Part shown: positions 50,904-61,318 of the stretch, piece by piece
Layout of the letters: every line of letters starts with the position of its first letter
Position numbering within the stretch: the first letter of the stretch is position 1
NCBI RefSeq assembly: GCF_001690685.1
Contig: NZ_LZGL01000009.1
Location: 62,001 to 126,000 of the forward strand
Source: Gilliamella sp. wkB112
GTDB lineage: Bacteria; Pseudomonadota; Gammaproteobacteria; Enterobacterales; Orbaceae
Length of the DNA: 64,000 nucleotides
Reading direction: 5' to 3'
Notes under the pieces: model-generated
Seen by the model: only the letters and a program-made list of their open reading frames with translations
Told to the model about the DNA's origin: nothing
The model's database searches: none
Made by a program: the position numbers and the translations under genes

Positions 50904-51722
50904 TTATAAAAAGAGTTTTTTAAGTTCAGTAGCAATACTAGCACTATTATTATCACCGATGACATAATTAGCATGCGCCTTCACTTCGGCATCTGCATTC
51001 CCCATCGCAATTCCAAGTCCGGCAATTGTTAACATACTTATATCGTTATAACTATCGCCAAAAGCAACTATTTCGCTTAACTCTATCTGTTCATGTTCTG
51101 CCCAGTGTTTTAAACCATTTCCTTTGGTATTACCTTTTACCGCAATATCAGCTCGGTTAGACCATGACCATTCACACGAAAACATATTTTCAGCATCGAC
51201 AACTGCAGAAAATTTACGTAACGCAGGTAGATCATGACTACTAGTTGCAAATTTGAAAATTGCATTTGCCTCATCAATGACAGTTTCAAAGTTATCCACT
51301 TTTTTAACTTCTGGTTGTAAAAATTTTGGTAGCGAGTGAACCCACTTAAAAAATCCTTCAAGATGATCATCAAGCACTTCATAGTTCATGAACTTATCAG
51401 TATAAATCATATTATGCACACCATATTCTCTAACAAGCTTCAATAGGCATTTAGCTTGTTCTTTTGTCATAGGTTTGGCGGCAAGAGTAGCTTGTTTTTC
51501 AAAATCATAAAGATAAGAACCATTACAACAAATTGCTGGTGTTGCTAGTTTCAACTGATAATAGTATGGATAAATTACCGAATGATGGCGACCAGATACT
51601 AAAATAACTTTTACACCTTTGGCACTAATTTTTTCGATTACATCTATTGTTTCCGGTAAAACAAGACGATTACTGGCCAGTAATGTACCATCCATGTCAA
51701 AAGCCACCGCTTTATATTTCAT
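50904..51722 (-). CDS. ybhA: Cof-type HAD phosphatase (YbhA)
   Basis: A HAD-superfamily phosphatase of 272 residues. Its motifs are FDMDGTLL (D9, D11), VILVSGRHH, a basic motif near KGNTKGNGLKHW, and VAFGDSYNDISML. The stretch TPAICCNGSYLYD and the length match E. coli YbhA, a phosphatase of pyridoxal phosphate and some sugar phosphates. It is followed closely by truC. Confidence 0.87.
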   Translation of the reverse strand: MKYKAVAFDMDGTLLASNRLVLPETIDVIEKISAKGVKVILVSGRHHSVIYPYYYQLKLATPAICCNGSYLYDFEKQATLAAKPMTKEQAKCLLKLVREYGVHNMIYTDKFMNYEVLDDHLEGFFKWVHSLPKFLQPEVKKVDNFETVIDEANAIFKFATSSHDLPALRKFSAVVDAENMFSCEWSWSNRADIAVKGNTKGNGLKHWAEHEQIELSEIVAFGDSYNDISMLTIAGLGIAMGNADAEVKAHANYVIGDNNSASIATELKKLFL

Positions 51723-51804
51723 ATAACCCCTCGTGCTTCGTATTTATTTATATTTAAAACAACTTGGTATCGAATACATTAAATTTCTCTAGAAATACTC
51801 GATA

Positions 51805-52410
51805 CTAAAATTCAATTTTCTGACGCCCCACAAATGAGTGCGACAATGTAGTGCCATCAACCATTTCCAGTTCGCCCCCTACCGGAACTCCATGTGCTAT
51901 ACGTGTAGCTATAACATTATATTCTGCGCACATTTGAGCAATATAATTAGCTGTGGCATCACCTTCTACTGTGGGGTTAGTCGCTAAAATAACTTCATTA
52001 ATGGATTCAGAAGATAATCGATGTTTAAGCAGATCCAAACCAATATCACTTGGACCAATACCATCTAAAGGTGAAAGATGACCAAGTAATACGAAATAAC
52101 GTCCACTATACTGCCCAGTTTGTTCAATAGCAACAATATCTGCTGGCGTTTCAACTATACATAATTGACCACTTTGTTGGCGACGAACATTATTACAGAT
52201 ATTACAAATTTCTTGTTCTGTAAAGGTGCGACATTCTTTGCAATGACCTATATTAAGCATTGCTTCATGTAACACATGTGCTAATTGAATGCCTTCTTGG
52301 CGATTACGTTGTAATAATTGAAAGGCCATTCGTTGAGCCGATTTTGGTCCAACACCAGGTAAACAGCGTAGAGCTTCCATAAGTGATTCTAATAATGGGC
52401 TGATTTGCAT
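51805..52410 (-). CDS. recR: Recombination protein RecR
   Basis: RecR works with RecO and RecF to load RecA at single-strand gaps. With the ATG at 52410 the protein has 201 residues, exactly as in E. coli. An ATG six codons further up is less likely. It has the helix-hairpin-helix [17 protein letters not shown], the four-cysteine zinc finger [16 protein letters not shown] and a Toprim domain ([15 protein letters not shown]). It is not next to dnaX-ybaB, as it is in E. coli. Confidence 0.95.
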   Translation of the reverse strand: MQISPLLESLMEALRCLPGVGPKSAQRMAFQLLQRNRQEGIQLAHVLHEAMLNIGHCKECRTFTEQEICNICNNVRRQQSGQLCIVETPADIVAIEQTGQYSGRYFVLLGHLSPLDGIGPSDIGLDLLKHRLSSESINEVILATNPTVEGDATANYIAQMCAEYNVIATRIAHGVPVGGELEMVDGTTLSHSFVGRQKIEF

Positions 52411-52611
52411 GAAACGATTTTTTTCCACTATAATTTTATTATTCTGTAATAATACCTTGTTTCAATATTCTATAAAACAAGAAATACTCTATTGTTTTAA
52501 TTTAATTATACTTATTTAGAATAGAAGCCAAGAAATATTAATTTTTATATAACCAAATAATTTCAGATTATAAATGAATTAATTATATTAATAACAAACT
52601 GTTTTCAAAAT

Positions 52612-53208
52612 TCAACGCTTTTTTAAAGGTAAACTTTTGGGTTCTTCATTTTTGAACAATCGCATAATATTACTGCTATGACGGATGATAATTAAACATG
52701 ACAACATAGCAACTGGCAAAGTAAGTTCTGGTTTAAACAAATATACATAAAATGGTGCCAAGAGGAAACCAACAATTGCAGCAACAGATGAATAACCAGT
52801 AACTAATAATACAATTAACCAAGTAACAATAAAGCAACCTGTGAAATCAAGGCCAATCGGCATCATCATACCTAAGGCAGTAGCAACGCCTTTTCCACCT
52901 CGAAAATGAAAGAAGCAAGGGAAAATGTGACCTAAACAAGCGGCGATTCCAATAATACCTAAAAAGAAAGGTGCAATGCCTAAGCGATAAGCAATATAAA
53001 CGGGTATAGTACCTTTAAGCATATCAAAAATTAGTACAATAACAGCTGGCAATTTACCATTAATCCGTAGCATATTGGTGGCACCGGGATTATGTGAGCC
53101 ACATTCTGAAGGGTTAGATAGATGCATCATACGACTAACAATCATTGCACCAGAAAGAGAACCACAAAGATAGGCGATGATGATCATCATCACTATGTAT
53201 AATGTCAA
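52612..53208 (-). CDS. plsY: Glycerol-3-phosphate acyltransferase PlsY
   Basis: PlsY transfers an acyl group from acyl-phosphate to glycerol-3-phosphate, the first step of phospholipid synthesis. It is a membrane protein of 198 residues with five or more helices. Conserved loops are [24 protein letters not shown] and [13 protein letters not shown]. coli PlsY has 205 residues. It is a single gene. Confidence 0.95.
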   Translation of the reverse strand: MTLYIVMMIIIAYLCGSLSGAMIVSRMMHLSNPSECGSHNPGATNMLRINGKLPAVIVLIFDMLKGTIPVYIAYRLGIAPFFLGIIGIAACLGHIFPCFFHFRGGKGVATALGMMMPIGLDFTGCFIVTWLIVLLVTGYSSVAAIVGFLLAPFYVYLFKPELTLPVAMLSCLIIIRHSSNIMRLFKNEEPKSLPLKKR

Positions 53209-53380
53209 AATAACCTCACTTCATAAAGTTAATTTACTTTCGGTTAATAACTATTATTGATAACAGTCTACGCAGTTTAACATAAAAAAATAACTTTAGT
53301 CATTAATCATACTATTACCTAAACCAAGCTAAACTGCCACTTCTTCATTTTAATAATCGCTTAAATAACTAGCATTATGA

Positions 53381-56221
53381 TTATTTTTGTTTTTCTAATA
53401 TTGGTTTTAAATATTGACCAGTATAAGATATTTTCGATTTAATCAGTTCTTCAGGAGTGCCCTCAGCTATAATTTCACCACCGCCATCACCACCTTCAGG
53501 CCCCAAATCTATAATCCAATCGGCAGTTTTTACTACATCTAAATTGTGCTCAATGACTACAATAGTATTGCCTTTATCACGAAGAGAATGTAATTGTGTA
53601 AGCAATTGTTTAACATCAGCAAAATGTAAACCTGTTGTAGGCTCATCTAAAATGTACAAGGTACTGCCTGTATCACGTTTAGATAATTCTTTAGCAAGTT
53701 TAACCCGTTGTGCCTCACCACCGGATAATGTGGTTGCCGATTGTCCGATGGTTATATAAGAAAGGCCTACATCAATTAGTGTTTGCAATTTACGTGCAAT
53801 CATAGGTACCGCATCAAAAAACTCCCGACCGTCTTCAACCGTCATATTAAGAATTTCGTTAATTGATTTCCCTTTGTATTTAATTTCCAGAGTTTCACGA
53901 TTATAACGAGCCCCATGGCATTGATCACAAGGTACATAGATATCCGGCAAAAAGTGCATTTCGACTTTAATTAAACCATCACCTTGACAGGCTTCACAAC
54001 GACCACCTTTCACATTAAAACTAAAGCGACCTGGATTATAACCTCGAGCCCTAGATTCAGGTACACCAGCATATAATTCACGGATAGATGTAAAAAATCC
54101 AGTATAAGTAGCAGGATTAGATCGTGGAGTGCGGCCTATTGGACTTTGATCAATAGCAATAACTTTATCAAAAAAACTGAGTCCCTTAATTGCTTTGTAT
54201 GGCGCAATTTCAGTTTTTTCTGCCCCATTTAATTCATTTTGAGCTAAAGGATAAAGAGTATCATTAATTAGTGTCGATTTGCCAGAGCCAGATACACCTG
54301 TAATGCAGGTGAATAAACCTACAGGAATATTTAATGTAACATCTTTTAGATTATTTCCAGTTGCACCAATTAATGACAACATTCGCTTTTTATCAACTTT
54401 ATTTCGATTTTTAGGAATATCAATCTTTTGTTGACCAGATAAATATTGGCCAGTCAAAGATTGTTTACAATCCATAATCTGTTTAGGTGTACCTTGAGCA
54501 ATCACTTCACCACCATGCACTCCAGCTCCGGGTCCAATATCGATGACATAATCAGCTGCCAGAATAGCTTCTTCATCATGCTCAACTACAATGACTGTAT
54601 TACCTAAATCACGCAAATGGGTTAAGGTATTAATCAAACGACTGTTATCACGTTGATGTAAACCAATTGAAGGTTCATCTAATACATACATCACACCAAC
54701 GAGCCCAGCACCGATTTGACTAGCCAAACGGATACGTTGGGCTTCACCACCAGAAAGAGTTTCAGCTGAACGGGATAAGGTTAAATAATTTAGTCCAACA
54801 TTAATTAAAAATTGTAATCGATCATTAATTTCTTTTAAGATTTTTTCAGCAATTTGTGCTCGTTGCCCAGTAAGTTGTAATTTATCAAAAAAAGTTTTAG
54901 CTTGTTGAGTACTTAAATCACTAATGGTTGGTAGATTAGTATCATTAATAAACACATGCCGAGCAGTAGTACATAATCTCGAACCACTGCAAGTTGGACA
55001 AGGACGATTACTGATAAATTTAGCTAACTCTTCACGAACTGTTTGGGATTCAGTTTCTTTGTAACGACGAGTTAAATTATTAACAATCCCTTCAAATGGG
55101 TGTTTGCGTTTCACTACATCACCGCGATCATTTGTATAAACAAACTCAATTTCAGTATTACCAGAACCATTTAGTAAAATGTCTTTTATTTTTTCAGGCA
55201 ATTTTTCATATGGTAGATCAATATCAAACTTATAATGATCAGCTAGTGATTTTAACATCTGAAAATAATAAAAATTACGACGATCCCAACCCTTAATCGC
55301 CCCAGCAGCAAGTGAAACTTCAGGCATTAACACTATGCGTTTAGGATCAAAATATTGTTGCACACCTAAACCATCACATTCTGGGCAAGCACCCGCAGGA
55401 TTATTAAATGAAAATAGTCGTGGTTCAAGTTCAGAAATACTATAGCCACATATAGGACAAGCAAAATTAGCCGAAAATAACTGTTCTTCTGCTTTAGGAT
55501 CATCCAAGTTAGCTACTTTAATAATACCATTGGTTATGGCTAATGCAGTTTCTATCGATTCGGCTAACCGTAATTTAAGATCGTCACGAATACGAAAACG
55601 GTCAACTACAACTTCAATAGTATGTTTTTTTTGTAATTCAAGCGTAGGGGGATCGGAAAGATCATATACATCCCCATCAACTCTTACGCGAATATAACCA
55701 CTAGCTGCTAGCTGTTCAAATAACTTAACAAACTCCCCCTTACGTTCAGTTACCACTGGTGCAAGAAGCATATAACGGTTTTCGTTAGGTAATGCCATTA
55801 TGCTATCGACCATTTGTGATACTGTCTGCGCAGCCAAAGGTAAATTATGATTTGGGCAACGTGGTTCCCCTATTCTAGCAAAAAGTAAACGCAGATAATC
55901 ATATATTTCAGTGATAGTTCCCACTGTTGAACGAGGATTATGTGAAGTCGATTTTTGTTCAATTGATATCGCCGGTGATAACCCTTCAATATGATCAACA
56001 TCTGGTTTTTCCATCAAGGATAAGAATTGACGAGCATAAGGTGACAGAGACTCTACATAACGTCGTTGCCCTTCTGCATATAGTGTATCAAATGCCAATG
56101 AAGACTTACCTGAACCAGAAAGCCCAGTAATTACTACTAATTTATCTCGAGGAATAATTACATTTATATTTTTTAAATTGTGCGTTCTCGCACCACGAAT
56201 ATCGATATCTTTAATTGACAT
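53381..56221 (-). CDS. uvrA: UvrABC excinuclease subunit A
   Basis: UvrA finds DNA lesions and delivers UvrB in nucleotide excision repair. With the start at 56221 ([19 protein letters not shown]) it has 946 residues (940 in E. coli). A start ten codons upstream lacks homology. It has two ABC cassettes: Walker [16 protein letters not shown] and [15 protein letters not shown], with signatures [13 protein letters not shown] and [13 protein letters not shown]. It also has zinc-finger cysteine pairs CPICGYS and [15 protein letters not shown] LexA box lies about 46 bases upstream, so it is SOS-induced. Confidence 0.97.
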   Translation of the reverse strand: MSIKDIDIRGARTHNLKNINVIIPRDKLVVITGLSGSGKSSLAFDTLYAEGQRRYVESLSPYARQFLSLMEKPDVDHIEGLSPAISIEQKSTSHNPRSTVGTITEIYDYLRLLFARIGEPRCPNHNLPLAAQTVSQMVDSIMALPNENRYMLLAPVVTERKGEFVKLFEQLAASGYIRVRVDGDVYDLSDPPTLELQKKHTIEVVVDRFRIRDDLKLRLAESIETALAITNGIIKVANLDDPKAEEQLFSANFACPICGYSISELEPRLFSFNNPAGACPECDGLGVQQYFDPKRIVLMPEVSLAAGAIKGWDRRNFYYFQMLKSLADHYKFDIDLPYEKLPEKIKDILLNGSGNTEIEFVYTNDRGDVVKRKHPFEGIVNNLTRRYKETESQTVREELAKFISNRPCPTCSGSRLCTTARHVFINDTNLPTISDLSTQQAKTFFDKLQLTGQRAQIAEKILKEINDRLQFLINVGLNYLTLSRSAETLSGGEAQRIRLASQIGAGLVGVMYVLDEPSIGLHQRDNSRLINTLTHLRDLGNTVIVVEHDEEAILAADYVIDIGPGAGVHGGEVIAQGTPKQIMDCKQSLTGQYLSGQQKIDIPKNRNKVDKKRMLSLIGATGNNLKDVTLNIPVGLFTCITGVSGSGKSTLINDTLYPLAQNELNGAEKTEIAPYKAIKGLSFFDKVIAIDQSPIGRTPRSNPATYTGFFTSIRELYAGVPESRARGYNPGRFSFNVKGGRCEACQGDGLIKVEMHFLPDIYVPCDQCHGARYNRETLEIKYKGKSINEILNMTVEDGREFFDAVPMIARKLQTLIDVGLSYITIGQSATTLSGGEAQRVKLAKELSKRDTGSTLYILDEPTTGLHFADVKQLLTQLHSLRDKGNTIVVIEHNLDVVKTADWIIDLGPEGGDGGGEIIAEGTPEELIKSKISYTGQYLKPILEKQK

Positions 56222-56266
56222 GAATCTCTTCTTAAGTATTTTTTTAGACAATTTAAATGACAGATT

Positions 56267-56286
56267 AACTGTATATTATACCAGTA
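56267..56286. promoter_or_regulatory. LexA (SOS) box of uvrA
   Basis: AACTGTATATTATACCAGTA holds CTG-N10-CAG (56269-56284) and fits the consensus TACTGTATATATATACAGTA at 17 of 20 positions. It lies 46 bases before the uvrA start. Confidence 0.85.
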
Positions 56287-56334
56287 TTAAATATCTAAAT
56301 ACACTATTATGTATTTGAAAATATTTTGCCTTGT

Positions 56335-56376
56335 TTTTACACTAAAACGTATAGCTTACCTGAAACATCTTTACAA
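56335..56376 (-). repeat. Dispersed intergenic motif, copy 3
   Basis: On the minus strand it reads GTAAAGATGTTTCAGG, then TATACGTTTTAGTGTA. It lies about 115 bases upstream of uvrA and is oriented like the gene. Confidence 0.6.
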
Positions 56377-56473
56377 AATAAAATAACTATAAACGTGACT
56401 AAGTTTTTACTATTAATAATGCGAAAACAATTGTAGATAAGGATTGTAAGATTCTGTTGATATTACGAATATT

Positions 56474-56505
56474 AATAGCAACAATCATTATCAACTGTTG
56501 CTATT
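56474..56505 (-). terminator. Terminator of kdgK
   Basis: The arms AATAGCAACA and TGTTGCTATT enclose a 12-base loop just past the kdgK stop codon. Confidence 0.6.
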
Positions 56506-56513
56506 AAAATAAA

Positions 56514-57449
56514 TTAATTAATTAATTTTGGTGTAGCAGCTAGAGGAATGATTGCCCCACGGTATTGAATAACTGTTCCTGCAACTATATGACCTTGTTC
56601 TGCCGATTGAGACGGATTTTTGCCAGTCAATCTTGCACCTAAATAACCAGCACTAAACGAATCTCCAGCCGACGTAGTATCAACGATTTGTTCTTTAGCT
56701 ATTTTATTAGCAGGAACATCAAAACGTCCGTCAACTGATTCAATAATGCAACTATCGCTACCACGTTTGATAACTATTTCCGTCACACCAAAACCTTTAG
56801 TTCTTTCGATCACCTGTTCATAAGGTAATTTACCCCACAACAAATCTTCATCATCTAAAGTCAAAAAGGCAATATCTGTGTATGAAAGTATATCTGCATA
56901 AACACTACGAGCCAAATCTAAGCTACTCCATAATCGCGGCCGGAAGTTATTATCAAAAATAACTTTACCACCATTAGTTTTAACCGCTTTTAGTACATCA
57001 AGTAATTTAAGGATACTTTCTGCATCAAGAATTGCAATACTAATGCCACTTAGATAAACATAATCACACTGTACAATTTGCTGTACAATTTTATCAGTTT
57101 CAGCTGTTTTTAACCAAAATTTAGCTGCAGCATCATTACGCCAATAGTAAAACGAACGCTCACCTTGTTCATCAGTCACAATAGAATATAGTCCTGGCAT
57201 TTTATCAGACATTCTTTGTACTAAATCAGTTGAAATATGCTCGTTTTGCCAACTATCAAGCATTTCTTGACTAAAAGGATCTGTTCCTAAACCAGTCACA
57301 TAATGAATTGAAAAGTCTTTATCCCGTAATAAACGAGATAAATAAACTGAAGTATTAAGTGTATCACCACCAAAACTGCGTGTAGTTGAATCTGGTTTAA
57401 TTGACAGTTCAATCATACATTCGCCAATTATAGCGATTTTCGTCGTCAT
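56514..57449 (-). CDS. kdgK: 2-dehydro-3-deoxygluconokinase
   Basis: KdgK phosphorylates KDG, the common intermediate of pectin, galacturonate and glucuronate breakdown, ahead of aldolase cleavage. It is a PfkB-family kinase of 311 residues (309 in E. coli). Motifs: KIAIIGECMIEL at the start, SFGGDTLNTSVYLSRLL and the active-site TTSAGDSFSAGYLG. It follows the YhcH gene by 26 bases on the same strand and is probably its operon partner. Confidence 0.93.
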   Translation of the reverse strand: MTTKIAIIGECMIELSIKPDSTTRSFGGDTLNTSVYLSRLLRDKDFSIHYVTGLGTDPFSQEMLDSWQNEHISTDLVQRMSDKMPGLYSIVTDEQGERSFYYWRNDAAAKFWLKTAETDKIVQQIVQCDYVYLSGISIAILDAESILKLLDVLKAVKTNGGKVIFDNNFRPRLWSSLDLARSVYADILSYTDIAFLTLDDEDLLWGKLPYEQVIERTKGFGVTEIVIKRGSDSCIIESVDGRFDVPANKIAKEQIVDTTSAGDSFSAGYLGARLTGKNPSQSAEQGHIVAGTVIQYRGAIIPLAATPKLIN

Positions 57450-57475
57450 GTTTTTACCTATTATCCTTGCTTTAA

Positions 57476-57946
57476 TTATAAATAATCCAATGCGATTTTT
57501 ACCACAACTTTGCGTACAGTTGCAATTTTATCATCAACAGCACAAAGTGGTTTATGAACTTCATGAGGTAAAAATACAATAAAATCGTTTGCATGTAATA
57601 CTAACATAGTTTCTTCTTTGGGCGTCTCAACAAAAGCAATATCATTGTCAGTTAGTTTGTCATCTAATACTTTTGTATACGGTGGTAAGGTACTAATTGC
57701 CATACCCTCCTCACCGACTAATACAATTTGCACATCTATATATTTGTTATGATATTCTGGATTTGCTTCATGGATATGGCGGGAAGTGCTGTCGGACACC
57801 ATAAAAAATATGTTATTACCATCAATCTCATACCGACCAACAGGGGTATTACTATTTACGTTATTTTTTACATATTCAATAGATTGCTTTATTTTGGTGG
57901 GTAAATACGGGACTAATCCCAAATAATTGATATTACCTAAAATCAT
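57476..57946 (-). CDS. YhcH/YjgK/YiaL family protein
   Basis: 156 residues of the DUF386 cupin-like family, which is linked to sugar-acid and sialic-acid use (for example NanQ/YhcH). Recognisable pieces: YEIDGNNIFFMVSD, HNKYIDVQIVLVGEEGMA and FIVFLPHEVHKPLC with its histidine. The gene sits directly before kdgK, so it likely supports uronate/KDG catabolism, perhaps as an anomerase. Confidence 0.85.
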   Translation of the reverse strand: MILGNINYLGLVPYLPTKIKQSIEYVKNNVNSNTPVGRYEIDGNNIFFMVSDSTSRHIHEANPEYHNKYIDVQIVLVGEEGMAISTLPPYTKVLDDKLTDNDIAFVETPKEETMLVLHANDFIVFLPHEVHKPLCAVDDKIATVRKVVVKIALDYL

Positions 57947-58108
57947 ACTTCAATATCCTTAACATACAAATTGACGGACTAACTAATAATGTTATTCGTT
58001 TTGCATATAGCAAGTAAGAAACAATTAACTCTATAATAAGTATATACTTAAGTTATGATTTTTTATAGATCAATTGTCAAAGAAGATTTGGTTATTAATG
58101 ACTAATTA

Positions 58109-58441
58109 TTAGTGCCCAGCTACTTTAGAAAATAAATTAATAATAACCACACCAAACATAATAAACCCCATGCCAATTAACGCGGCTAGATCTAATGTTT
58201 GTTTAAAGAACAACCAAGCAATTAGACTAATTAGTATAATTCCAATTCCTGACCAAATCGCATAAGCAATACCTACAGGTATAGTTTTTAAAGCTAATGA
58301 AAGTGTATAAAATGATGCACTATAACCAATAATAGTTATGACGGAAAACACTAGATTGGTAAAACCATTTGAAAGTTTCAATGAAGAAGTTGCAATAACC
58401 TCGCAAATAATAGCAAAAAAAAGTAATAAATAGGAATTCAT
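58109..58441 (-). CDS. SMR-family multidrug efflux pump (EmrE-like)
   Basis: 110 residues, the same length as EmrE, with four helices. Key residues are at EmrE numbering: E14, Y40, Y60 and W63 (AYAIWSGIG). It exports cationic drugs or quaternary amines with protons as a dimer. It stands alone at the edge of the next mobile region. Confidence 0.9.
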   Translation of the reverse strand: MNSYLLLFFAIICEVIATSSLKLSNGFTNLVFSVITIIGYSASFYTLSLALKTIPVGIAYAIWSGIGIILISLIAWLFFKQTLDLAALIGMGFIMFGVVIINLFSKVAGH

Positions 58442-58623
58442 CTTTTATCCACAATTGTTAAAAATATAATTTAAACTTTACCTACCCCAAAAGCAACCTT
58501 AAGTAAATCTATATCGATTACCTCTGATTAAATATTATAAATTAACGTTATTTTTATTAACCAATACAGCTAAGAATATTATAGTATATTTATATTAACC
58601 ATTAATTATTTGGAAAATTAAAA

Positions 58624-58869
58624 ATGAAAGATGAAAAATTAGAGTTATTATTTATTCCATCACTAATCAGTTTAATTATAAATGAACAAGAAAAAAAGGG
58701 ACGCCAATTAACTTTAATTGAATTGGAGCTTCTCAGAGATAATGCAACATGCATAGCTTTACCAAAGTCTGAAAGTAAACAAATTATAGAATCTAGAGGC
58801 TATAGAGATATAAATCCCGAAAATCTATGGAACGAATATCTTGAATATTTAACAAATGATAATTTATAA
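58624..58869 (+). CDS. Small protein of unknown function
   Basis: 81 residues, mostly helical and acidic. The stretch QLTLIELELLRDNATCIALP looks conserved. No membrane segment or signal peptide. A GGAAAATTAAAA stretch precedes the ATG. The family is not recognised; it is the first gene of the right-hand accessory region. Confidence 0.55.
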   Translation: MKDEKLELLFIPSLISLIINEQEKKGRQLTLIELELLRDNATCIALPKSESKQIIESRGYRDINPENLWNEYLEYLTNDNL

Positions 58870-59070
58870 AAATTACTTTATTTATAAGAAAATTTGAATT
58901 TGGTTACATTAAAAATGTTCAGGCGCAAAATATACAAATCACATGGTCATTGCCTGATGCAAGGATAAATACTGTTATTAGGCAAAATAAATGTTAAATA
59001 TTGAGTTCATTAAGTAATTATATTAAGATGTACTCATCAATTCTAGAGTATAGTAATAACTGGGAACGTT

Positions 59071-59769
59071 ATGAATACTGGATATTTAATAGATCATATT
59101 AGAACAACGAAGGCAAATAGTCCTTTAATGGCTCAATACCTAAATGCAGTATTGTTATTATTATCTAATCCAAACTATAAAATTGACATTCATATAAAAG
59201 GCGCTTGCTGGAATAAAACAGATGAAACAGCTTCTAATCATATTAAAGAAATAACCGCAGGAATCCCAATTGAAAATGAGATAGATTGGTCGTTATATGA
59301 TTCATATCCAGGTTTTTCTCCTAAATACACAGCGAAAAATATACTAAATTGTAAAGTCCACATATGTGAGACTAAAACACCGAAAGATCACGCAAAGATT
59401 ATTGTAATAAAAATAAATGGGGAAATTTGTTTTTATATGCTTGGGTCGAGTAATTTTTCTTATTCTACTTACTGTGATAAAAATAGAAAAATTGGCGAAG
59501 CTGATATAGCTTTTATTAAAGCTGGAAAAGAAACTAACAATCTGATTAAACACCATATTTCAAATAATAATAATCATGAAATGTCGTGGCTAATTAGTAC
59601 GTTATTATTAGATGATGAACGTCCGAATTACAATGACGGAATAGAACCAGAATTTGAATTAGAACCATCACCAATCCCGAAAGAAATCACAAGCAGCGTT
59701 TCTTATGATTCGAAAATAGATTTCGATAAATGGTTTGAAAACGATTTTATGGCTGTTAGGGATGAGTGA
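59071..59769 (+). CDS. Phospholipase-D-like protein with one HKD motif
   Basis: 232 residues. The segment PKDHAKIIVIKINGE followed by YMLGSSNFSYSTY is a PLD-superfamily site (HxK and GSxNF). An acidic residue and a further conserved run follow (EADIAF). Only one such site is present, so it would act as a dimer. The C-terminus is polar and has no known fold. PLD-like nucleases occur in restriction and other defence systems, but the role here is not shown. It sits between small accessory genes and mobile-element wreckage. Confidence 0.6.
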   Translation: MNTGYLIDHIRTTKANSPLMAQYLNAVLLLLSNPNYKIDIHIKGACWNKTDETASNHIKEITAGIPIENEIDWSLYDSYPGFSPKYTAKNILNCKVHICETKTPKDHAKIIVIKINGEICFYMLGSSNFSYSTYCDKNRKIGEADIAFIKAGKETNNLIKHHISNNNNHEMSWLISTLLLDDERPNYNDGIEPEFELEPSPIPKEITSSVSYDSKIDFDKWFENDFMAVRDE

Positions 59770-60069
59770 TAATTAAGAATAGAATCTATAATTAAAACAA
59801 CAAGAAGCAACACTCATGCTTCATACTAACAATCAAATCATCTAATATAAAACAGGCTTATTAAATTTAACTGGTGAGTTCAATAATGTATCCAAAATTG
59901 TAACGTGACCGAGGTATAAATAGATACCTTTTACCATTATAAAGAACTGGTTAATAAAGTTGGACTGGACTCACTCATCACAAAAAAACGAACATCAAAT
60001 TATATCTTTTAAGTTCTGTTGTTGTATTCATCTTTCAAAACTTTGTAAAAAAAGAGAGCTAAATCCCTT
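59770..60069. other. 300-bp region with a transposase scrap
   Basis: No intact gene. At 59890-60020 the plus strand gives CNVTEV, a stop, then IDTFYHYKELVNKVGLDSLI and TKKRTSN. This resembles the helix-turn-helix N-terminus of IS3/IS481-type transposases (DTFYRYKELV...GGxxALIxKxRR). The rest of the element is absent. Confidence 0.45.
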
Positions 60070-60687
60070 TTATAGAAGATATTTATATTTTTCTATTTGG
60101 ACTACTTTATTTTCTTTCATTGGATTGTTTTCATTTATTTTTTTTACGTTCTCCTCAATCTCATAATTTTCAAGAAGAACTCTCATACGCCTTTGATCAA
60201 CTAAAACTAACTTAATTTCACTATCAATAACAATACAAGATATTATGATCCCAGTTTTATCCGAAGATGCTTTATTATGTTGCTGTAAATCTGCTAAATA
60301 TTTGGGTATATATGCATAATAGCACTGTAAAAATTCTGGTCTTTCCCTAAAATCTGCTAATACTTGCTGTAAACATTCTAAAGCTATTTTTTCATTCATT
60401 AAGCCGTCAATGTTCACAGGATATTCTCCACTATCTAATATCTCAATTTTATCTTGATTAATATCATAAAAACAATTAAATTTAGGTCTGCTCTGTAACC
60501 AATTCTTTACTTCTTCGTAACTAAACCACATATTTTCACCAATTTGGAGCGGTTTAGGCATTTTAATAGTTTCATCTTTGAGCCATATTTTAATTGTTGA
60601 TTCATCACAACCTAGAGCTACGGCAAGATCTGAAAAGCTAATCGTTTCTAGTGGTCCTGTAAAGTCAAATAATGTTTTAATAGTCAT
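60070..60687 (-). CDS. AlpA/helix-turn-helix-type regulator
   Basis: About 205 residues from MTIKTLFDF at 60687; an ATG five codons earlier is possible. The N-terminus carries a helix-turn-helix (FSDLAVALGCDESTIKIWLK) and then a YEEVKNWLQSRP stretch typical of small phage/AlpA-type excision regulators. The C-terminus is of unknown type. Next to a decayed integrase on the same strand, it probably regulated an integrated element. Confidence 0.55.
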   Translation of the reverse strand: MTIKTLFDFTGPLETISFSDLAVALGCDESTIKIWLKDETIKMPKPLQIGENMWFSYEEVKNWLQSRPKFNCFYDINQDKIEILDSGEYPVNIDGLMNEKIALECLQQVLADFRERPEFLQCYYAYIPKYLADLQQHNKASSDKTGIIISCIVIDSEIKLVLVDQRRMRVLLENYEIEENVKKINENNPMKENKVVQIEKYKYLL

Positions 60688-60794
60688 AAAAAAACTCCAC
60701 AAAAAAACTACATAATTAATAGAATATAATATCCTAATACAGAAACATTACTAGATTTTTTTCACAATATCACGCCTCAATTCACCAATTCAAA

Positions 60795-61318
60795 TCTCTT
60801 ACTGATATATTGAGCATTATCAAAAGTAGCTCTAATAATATTTTTATTAGTATGAGTAAGTAATATTAAATCTTGATCAAATTTTAAACTTTCATTTAAA
60901 TTGTAGCGGTAATTGTTCTTAATCCGTACGCAACCAATTTATCTTTAAAACCTGTTTGCTTCAGCATTGAATTTACTGCTTCTGTGCGAGTGTGCTTAGT
61001 TTTATCATTTAAATATTTTCAATTTATAAAAAAATATTCAACATTTGGCGATGTAATATTTTTCATCTTTTGAAGTATTGTTAATGCTTATTTTGATAAT
61101 GGCGCAATATGCTCATGTCGCATCTTCATATTACTAGCTAGCATCGTCCAAATCACATTATTTAAATCAATATCTATCCATCTAGCTGTTGCTGCTTGGC
61201 TAGGTCTTACCATTGTAATTAATTGAAAATAAGCAAGATTTTTTGTTTGTTGTGTAGCAGGATAATTATTAATTGTTTTTAATATAACGGGTAAATTTTC
61301 TGGTGGTAATGTTGGCAT
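60795..61318 (-). pseudogene. Decayed P4-type integrase, catalytic part
   Basis: Pieces of the tyrosine-recombinase catalytic domain appear in order on the minus strand. First comes LPPENLPVILKTIN with VRPSQAATARWIDIDL and MKMRHEHIAPLSK. After a stop comes ALTILQKMKNI, and after another stop TEAVNSMLKQTGFKDKLVAY with GLRTI. The C-terminus ESLKFDQDLILLTH and NIIRATFDNAQY is in a different frame. The N-terminal arm-binding domain is missing. At least two stops and one frameshift make this a pseudogene. Confidence 0.8.
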
